The position numbers were made by a program, and so were the translations under genes. Below the pieces are notes generated by a model. That model was not told the origin of the DNA. It ran no database searches and saw only the letters and a program-made list of their open reading frames with translations. A stretch of 64,000 nucleotides of DNA from Lepidonotus clava (taxonomy: Eukaryota; Annelida; Polychaeta; Phyllodocida; Polynoidae), in the NCBI GenBank assembly GCA_936440205.1, contig OW387147.1, positions 21,539,629 through 21,603,628 on the forward strand, given 5' to 3'. Positions 25,801-34,800 of the stretch are shown here, piece by piece (position 1 is the first letter of the stretch; the number at the start of each line of letters is the position of its first letter).

Positions 25801-28800
25801 GATACCTTATTTAGGCTAATAAGGATATCCATATATTCTCGTATATCCCCAGAAGAAATACTTAGCATTCTCCTGCATAAATTGAATAGTCATCAATCAA
25901 GGAAGTGTCACCCTTACAGCTTACAAAAAACGTAGTTTTTTTTTACTCTGAATGGTTGCATATTCATAAGCACTATAGTGTACTAGGGCACAGTTAATCT
26001 TATCTAGTTTATTTTATCTAGGAAAATGGGAATTACGGTACTCACTGCTTGGCCGAAGAGAAATACTTTAAGTTTTCTTGAGCCGATGAAAAGAAGAACG
26101 TACGTCCCAAAAACAGCTACTGTTTGTGTCATTAACGCGAACTGAGCAAACTGCAAAGAAAAAGCAGGTTATATGTGACAAGACTTTACAGTTGTAATAG
26201 CTGATTTGCTGCCTTGGACGTACAAAAACATATTACATCAAAGCTTGTTCATTTGTATAAGGTATTACAACATTGAAAAAAGGAGATGCATTATGAAAGA
26301 AACAAATGTCTTTGTAGTTTGAGAACGTGTAGTGACTACAAAAGGCAATTATAAGTAAAGGAGATACGAACAGGAAAAGACAACGAACGCCACTTTGCTT
26401 TTTATCTTAAAAACCTGCGTCGAGGTCGCAATGGCATCTTCAATAAAGTTTCTAGCATATTTCATAGGTCATTTTCTTATTCTGTATTCAATCTTATTCT
26501 CTTCATTGTCTTAAAACAAACACAATATGAAAAAAAAACTTCATTCATATTCTATGGCACACTTAATGTTTCTTCCAGGCTACTGGCAACAGTCATGACC
26601 ATGAACTAACCTAAAACGCTAAAGCCTAGATTCCACATGCCGTTTTCGGCTGCCAACTTAAATAACTGACAGTGGGAATTAACTTACGGTTAAATACAGA
26701 CATACCATAATTATGTCACTGGAAACGCTTTACAGTACTCCTTTGAATGGTATATAGGATATGTATGGTTTCATGTCATATTCTCAGAGAAAATCAAATG
26801 AATACAAAATAGGCAGTATCAAAATCGGTATTGGGATAAAGACGTAAGGCCTCAGACTACATTGCTTTGGAGAAGATCCAGACTCTATTTGACGCCTGAG
26901 TTGCTCTTCTCAGTTATATATGTAAAAATGAGCAGCTCACCTGCCATGGTAACATAAAGCAGACTGTTGCCAGGGCAAGCAGCACACTGTGCTTATAGGT
27001 AGGTCGGGGTATCCTGGGGAAAGACAAAAAACATATCAATAAAAATGTCAATATAAACTCATCAATAGCTCTAACAAGGGCAACTCTAGGTCAAAAGCTA
27101 ACTAAATACGGTTTATATGAAGGTTATGGATCGGCTTTAGTAAGATATCCTATGGCGGGTTTGGCTTTTTTCCCAGAATAAAAAGAATTCAATACAACAT
27201 AATCTTGAGCATGTTTCTAGAAGAATGATTTAGTGTCATTGTAGGCCTCTCATTATCAAAGTTACACTCAACTTCAAATCAATAAGTATTGATCTACACT
27301 CTATATTTCTATACGACTCAGCCTTTACAAAGTTGACGTATGCCATAGACAAACTTGATTAGTCTGTACTTTAAGATCTATGGTTACGAGCTAGTTGTAA
27401 CAATAATTTGTTGACTTAAAATGGATGTTTAGGAGTGGTGTTATACAGACCTGAGTATATAGGTAACTATGAACATTTCCATGACAAAGAAGGGATAGGC
27501 GAAGCTCTCCCGTAGTGGGGGTGTCCATTGGACACGAGTACACTGAAAAATAAAAGAGTAATACATATGAACATGAGCATTCTGCTTGAAATTCATATAT
27601 GCACTAATGCAAGAACTTTCTGTAATGAAGATTATACATAAATATGGCAAAATCCCGTTGGCAATTTGAGATTCTGTGAAGCATTGGCATTTTTGGATAT
27701 TCATTTTATTGCAAAACACAACATTGATAAAAATATACAACACTATCACACGACTTAAAGATCCAGGTACGGATAACAGCGTTCCAGATACATTTGGTTG
27801 TAGTAAATTATAATGGTATGTAACTGGGTTTCTGATATTCAATCAATTTTCCTGATATTCAATCAATTTTTCCTATAATAAACCATCAGGACACTAGAGA
27901 GTTCCAACCAAACACATAACTCCTGGATGAAAAATTCACTTCAAAGGGGCCAAACATTGAATAATGTTTCGGTCTGGAGCAGGTATGACCTTTTCCACCT
28001 TATTCGTGATAAACCACCATAGCACCATGTTAGAACATGGGATGTCAGGTGGGCCAGCCAGGAGAAGGAAGTAATTCAGGACAGGTACTGGGTAGGGGGA
28101 AATCAATAAAAGGTGTGTATAGGTTGGACAGGTGAGTGAGAGTGAGTGTTGGGTGTTTTACGCCATACCGACAGCCAGGGTCATTTTCACAGCGAAAACC
28201 AGTTGCGACGAATTGTCTTTGGTGATTGAATCTATGAGATGAAGGTGACAGGACGGGCAAACAGCAGGTGATCAAAACCTGGAAATCATTTTTGCTGAAC
28301 CTTATCCCTTAGTGAACCATACCACCAACCGGGAATTGAACCCAAAGAACCACTTGGTCAGTGCTGGGTCCCCCCTATCATCGCCTCTTCGATCAGCAGG
28401 GGCTACTGGGGGCCTATTCTTACCCGGACCCCCACAGGGCGGTTGGACAGGTAAATTAAGTGGAAGAACCAGTGGTTATGTAGATTCGACAGCCATGGAA
28501 AAGGGCTGGGGGAATTGGTCTGAAGTAAAGCACCCAATTGCGTGAGGGTATTCGTTCATCTCCAGTGCCCAACGTACAAGGGTAAGGTAAGGCAGTGCAC
28601 ATGGTAAGCAAGTGCATGCACTGTTACTTCTGACTGCCCCCCTATAGATCCTCCACCCAAAGTACCTACTAACCAGAGAAGGTGCAGAATTTATGAGTGC
28701 TCCAGAGTTGGTGGAACTTGAAGGCTGACTTCTAGCTTGTACTGCCAATAGCAGAAGCCCTGCAAGCTAACTGGTAGGCCAGCCAAACTCTTTGATCTTG

Positions 28801-31800
28801 GTATTATTGACAGAATAACAGATTAAAGCCCCAGTATACAGCATACCAAGCGGTTCGCCTTCTCCGAACACCGACCGAGGCCACTGCTAACTCGCCTCCT
28901 GCTGGACAGGCAGACCGGTTACTGGTACTGAGGACCGGGCTGATTTATTCATACGATTTATCAACAGGGCCCAGGCTTCCTGATGCATATATAAGGCTTC
29001 CTAGGAGGGCTCCTGGGGGCAGTGTGTGTTGGAGGGCATAGGGAGAAGGAGTTTGAAGCTGGAAGAAGCTGGTTTTCAAGTACCAACCCTATAAGTATCA
29101 TTGAAGACCATCATGGTCTTAAACTTTAAGCTACATGACTATTGTATTTGCTTATTAACTGAAAGAAATTGTCAACTTGTGTATTTGATAATCTTATAAC
29201 AATTTAAGGTGTATTTTTCCCTTTATTTTTCGAGACTTCCAGGCGTAATATATTCCAAAGGTCACCGTGTGTCGTGATCAATAAGATGTCTGGTACATGT
29301 AGACTTGAACCTCATTATAAAATGCTTTGAAAGTATTCAAGGCCAAGAGTCGCTTGGTGCTAAAGGACTGTCCTTGTCTCAAGGACTAAAAGGTTGATTC
29401 TTGTGTTTCTCAATTATATTAAAGCGTAAGATGACGGAGAGCTGACCTATCCCTTTACAGTTGAACCCTTTACATTTTCGATACTTTCGTGTACCATCAA
29501 GTCCTGGGTTATGTAGCTCTAACCTTGGTTAAATAACAAGGATAGTGTATAGCCAGTGACAGATTCTTAAACTAACACCCTAAACAATAATATTCATCAT
29601 GTAACAGACAAATAAAGATACACTATCAATATCTTACATTTACACTGCCGTTTCTCCAATACTGTAACTGGAGCTGAATTCTACCCCTCTCTCTCATCTA
29701 AAGAAAACAGGCGAAGTTTCACCAAGCAGATCTTATCGGAAACAAAAGTACCCGGTCAACATCTGAGGAGAACAAGGTCTGCTGGTATCGGCTTGTCTTC
29801 GGTCTACCTTTATGTCCAGTCCAAGGACAAATGAATTGTTCCTTTCTTGTATTTGACACTGCAGCCACAGCTGGCCTACAGAGAACATTGGTTTTTCTAG
29901 TCTTTCTTCTCCATCTGCCGATCAAACCCTTATTTCCGTCTTTGAACAGAATTTTCCTTGTCCATGGCCACTGTTTTCGGGGGAGGATGTCCATTTTCTG
30001 ACACATAATAGAAATTGTCTAGTGCTATCCTAGTGAGTGATTATAGTTAGCTAGTTAGATGGTTTAATTTTGTGTCAGAGATGGACCAAATTTCCTATAT
30101 AAAGAAATATGTTGAGGGTTAAAATCTCATTTTGTAATTTACTTGTCAATTGCTATCAGTCTGAGTAACTGATATTGATATTTAGAAAAACACAAAATTT
30201 ATCAAAGATTGTAAATATTGTTAACATACAAAGGACATTTTAATTTGGATTTGTTTGTAACATGTACAGGAAAAGATTTTATTGTTGTCATGGCAAAACA
30301 TGGATCACTTGCATTGCTGACTCTTAAAGGGATGTTATCGTCCTGCTGTTGTTAGGCTTACATACGCCGACGTTAGCCTAACGACGCGACGGCCGGTGAC
30401 ATGTTTTTCACTTTTGGAATGTAATCTGACGACGTTATTGGTCACGTCACGAATTTCGCGCCAATGCACAGGAGTTACACACTATCAAATTACATGTGTC
30501 TTACGGACGAGAACGTCCCTTTAACAGCATTGGCGGAAGCAGCCAGGTAGTAAGTGCAGTTTGCGACTGAAGACATGTGACCGGTAGTGGCCCGCTGACT
30601 GCTGCCCACTCTAAGAGGTAATAAACAGGAGTTCGGCTTACTAACTGCTTCCAAATTAACCCTACTACAGCCCAAAGGGCACTGGCAATAACTCCCAGTG
30701 GACAGTTGGGTCTGATGTCTGTTCCAGCCCTAGGCTGTCTGAGAAGATTTGTCAGATGTAGACCTTCTTGCTGACCTCCAGGATCAAGTTACACTACAAG
30801 GGAAAAGATCAAGATGAGGCCAACTTTGATTCTTTTTGGGCGTGTGGGATTGGGGTTGATTTAATCATGAAGTTGAGGAGTTCTAAAAATATCTTGCTGT
30901 CATTACAGTGATTACGTCAGAAAAAAATGCAATGTGACAATGGCGCACTCCTCACTCAGGTGAATGAGACATTTTCAAGGAAATGCGTTCTTTTAATCCA
31001 TTTCGATTTCCTTGAAACTGTTAAATGTTCCCATGGCGCAATGTTTAAAAATTCAATGTGACATTTTATCTTTTAGTGTCTCAAACGGCGCATGGCGCGG
31101 CTCTAACATTTTCACTGCATTATTTGCCTGGGTTTTATAAAAAAGAAAAAAAGACTTGTGTACATAACATGGGGATTGAAATAATATGAATTTTCTTGTA
31201 AGCCAGACTTCCACCAATGTCTAAGTGATCTCCTGAAAACGTTCAACACTTAAAAAAGGCCTTCCTTGGCCTATTTTGCACAATTATTCCAGTCAACTCC
31301 TCTTTCTACCAATTATTGTTTCATTTCTTCCATTTCGCTGTCTATCCTTTCCAAAACCCTCTGGTATTTCCCTTCTACATTTCCCCCATCCATTCCCCTT
31401 GTCTTTTTAATTTCCCCTTATGTTTTCTACTCCAGGCCTGCCATTCCCCTTCATTTCCTCCTCCTTTAGAGTAACACCACCCCCTTGATCCCAGTGCATT
31501 GACCCTGACGACCTCACAAGTCCCAGAGCTTGCCCTCAACCTTGCTTTGATGTCCACTACCTCTTCAACCCTCCCCTTAAAGTCAGAGTCAGGCCATGTT
31601 CAGTTTGTTGACATCAAAGGCTGCGATGGTCGCGACCAATTGGGATCAAACGTACTGACTTTCCGCTATACCTGACCTGACAAGACTCAAGTATTTTTTT
31701 TACTCTGTTTTACTGTCTTGAAGGAGAGGAAACTTATCGTTGGTGCCCCCTGTGAATCAGTTTATGCTCCCTTGTTTTCAAAGGCTGATCCGAAAGGAAT

Positions 31801-34800
31801 AGAAAGCTATGACTTTGCAGTGTTTGTTTCAATGGCATTTAAAAACATACACTTTAGGCCGTTATTTGACAACTGCTAACATGGTTTCTTCCAATGTCAG
31901 CTTACATTATCATGACCATAGCAAAACTATGACATAGCATAAAATGCAAGTTAATCTAATTGTATTTCAGTTCCCAAGCATGTATTGTATCATAAGTTTT
32001 TATCTGCATTAAAACCAGCATATCTCTCGATTCAGAGGACTATCCTGGAGGGACATAGAACACCAATCACTGTCCATTAAAGGAAAAAAGAAGACATTAT
32101 CTTTATCATGGGAGAATTTACTCACCTCTCCATGGTTGAAGAAGAACGAGGTAACGGCCAAAACGCCGCCAATTATGCTGCCACTGGAAGAAAAGATGTA
32201 GGGAATTGTTAGCTTAACATTGAGTAAACGGAAACTAGAAACGGTCAAAGCGCAATATGTCCGGAGGTTCAGTACACACATTAAAAACAATGCCAAAAAG
32301 AACTAACTGTTAGATTAATTAGTAAATGATTGTAGATGTCTGGCCGTTCATGGGGTGTGGTTTTCTAGATTTCATAACAATTGCTGATACGCAAATAAGT
32401 GCTGAAACGCAGCCCATTTGAATGTTTTACTTTTATGTGTGGCTGCATTTCAGTTATGATTTGAATGCTTTTTTAATTTGTGAGACCTGGCGAGGTGTAT
32501 AATTATGTTCACAGCAACCGTATGAATGAGCATTCCAGGTTGGCTTGCTCCTTAAATACCTAGATCGCGTTTTTTTGTATTTAAATATCAGTCTAGCTAA
32601 CTGATCAAATTTAGAAGCATGTGCCACGCATTGATGCTACTCTTTTTTTAATTGCAAACCAATCCCATATATGAATATATCGTTACAGGTATTGTAAACG
32701 TGACTGGCGTTGTAGAAGCTGGATTAGTTTCATATTTATTTTACTACCTGTTCCTTGTGTTTCCAAGGAGATACATACAGAGAAAAGAATATTATTGTTC
32801 CTTCGAAAGCAACATGCTACGTCTATCTGAGTGCATATCAAATAACATGATATCTAGGGAAAAGTAATCTTAGATTTCTCAGAGCTAGGATGAGTGTATG
32901 ACATTTGCAATAAGTGTAATCCATGAAACGTTCACTCTCCAAATTACTCCCTAAGTTGCAGAGTACACATAGGTTTCGATCGAAAGACTTTTTTTGGACA
33001 TTGTTTTTGGAAACGCAAAGAACAAAGTTAATTACGTCTACGACATGATTATTATGTAACTTCTAATGAAACTGCGATATAATATTTGTTTGCGTGACAC
33101 TTACATTCAATCTTATCCAATGTAATATCTGAAAAACTACTTACCTCAGAAATGTTCCGAATAGGAAGAAAATGGACATGTTGATACCATTTAAAAGAAA
33201 CACACTCTCTATGTAGAAATATGGCATCTCGCCGAGACCTAAAAAATAAAGAAACCAAATAAATATTAGCAGCATGAACATCTTGTTTTCTATTGAAAAG
33301 AATATAAAGAAAATAATATTATACATTAATTGTATTCATCTGGTCATGGGTCACTTCAAATGAGTGTTTGATTGGATCATGTTTTGGTATACTTCTCAGG
33401 CGCTTTCATACAACTTATTACAGTTCTTTACACACCGTTAGAGAGAAAAGAAGCGGACCTAAAGAAACCTACAAGGAAATCAGGTAAACCAGGAAAAAAC
33501 CTCAAAAAAGTTCAAAAGACTCCAAGCACTGTACATGTAAACCGCATGACATAAGGAAATGTTTTTGGGGTGTGCTTCAATATTCTTATAATGATGACAT
33601 TGAGAATCATTGTTTGTATTCAACAGAGCATGCTACCATCCTTTAATTAAGACTTTTTTTTGAAAGTTGAGGCATGCTTCAAATGAATATCCGAATGACA
33701 TGACATCATTCCCCACACAATCAATATTGATAAAAGACTACATGTACATTATATGCAAAGTCAACATAATGTTGTTCAATTCAATAACAAAAGAAATACA
33801 CCCGACAGGTGGAGCAGTTTGTTTTTTATATTTCTTTTTCCATTAGAATAAACTCATTACAATAATGATCTACCACGTTGGTGAAGTAGAAATAAATAAC
33901 ATAATATTTGAAATTAAACCATTTTACATTCAGTGTCAACAGGGACATGACCAAAAGCTATATTAACATTAATATATGTGATTTTTGAAGTCTTCTGGTT
34001 CAGTACAACTTTTGCCAGCACACTCACCCACACAGCTGAGTACAGGAGACAGCTCCTCGCCCCTGTCCACCCTCCAGCACTGCTTGGTCTGAACCTGCAG
34101 CTTGTCTGTGACATAGGCAAACGCCCTGTATGCAACGCCTAGGATAACCTTAAGAAAGCAAGAACAGAGAATCTTGGAGATACATTTTGTATAGGAATCA
34201 AGGGTTGAAATACTATCCATATCCAACGCGGAGAATTGAGTTGTTTCGACATGTTTCGAATTTTGACAGTCTTCTTCAGGATCCATTTTGTATAAATATG
34301 CATGTTTGACTTTTTTGCATGGGTTCTATGGAAGCCAATATTAATTCAATCACATAGATTTATGTCGGGAATATATATATTTACATATATATGTATAACT
34401 ACTAATGACCACTTTAGGATGACCCAAAAGTAATACGACTAGGGCTCTAACTTTAGTTGTTCCTCGCTAAGACAATAATATAGCGAATTCTTAATTCTTT
34501 TCAGAAATAAAGACATAATCTTCATTATCAACCTGCGCTATAACTCCATCGTAAACAAAAAAACTTATGATTAATAAATGGCACTAAGATTGGATGAAAG
34601 TATCTGCCTTGATGCAACTAATATACTTAAGTTTTTACTCTACATACTCAGTCAAATTTCATTCAATCAAATCCTGACAAGCCAGATCATATATAACATC
34701 TACTTAGTTTAACAACCAACACCCACCAGCATCAGATGCGCTCGCCAGTAACTCAATTAATCATTGAATTTAATTTCCGGATCCGCGTCCCCTTTGTATT

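Larger units (their letters stand above)
27543..32125. other. Large DPY19L intron, 4.6 kb
   Basis: It separates the NHGE and CTRVQW exons. It contains the SINE-like segment near 28.0-28.36 kb and the TTAAAGGGA element at 30.3-30.5 kb. The rest has no recognised gene. Open frames here (for example 28476-28748 on the - strand and 29719-30006 on the - strand) show no homology. Confidence 0.7.
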
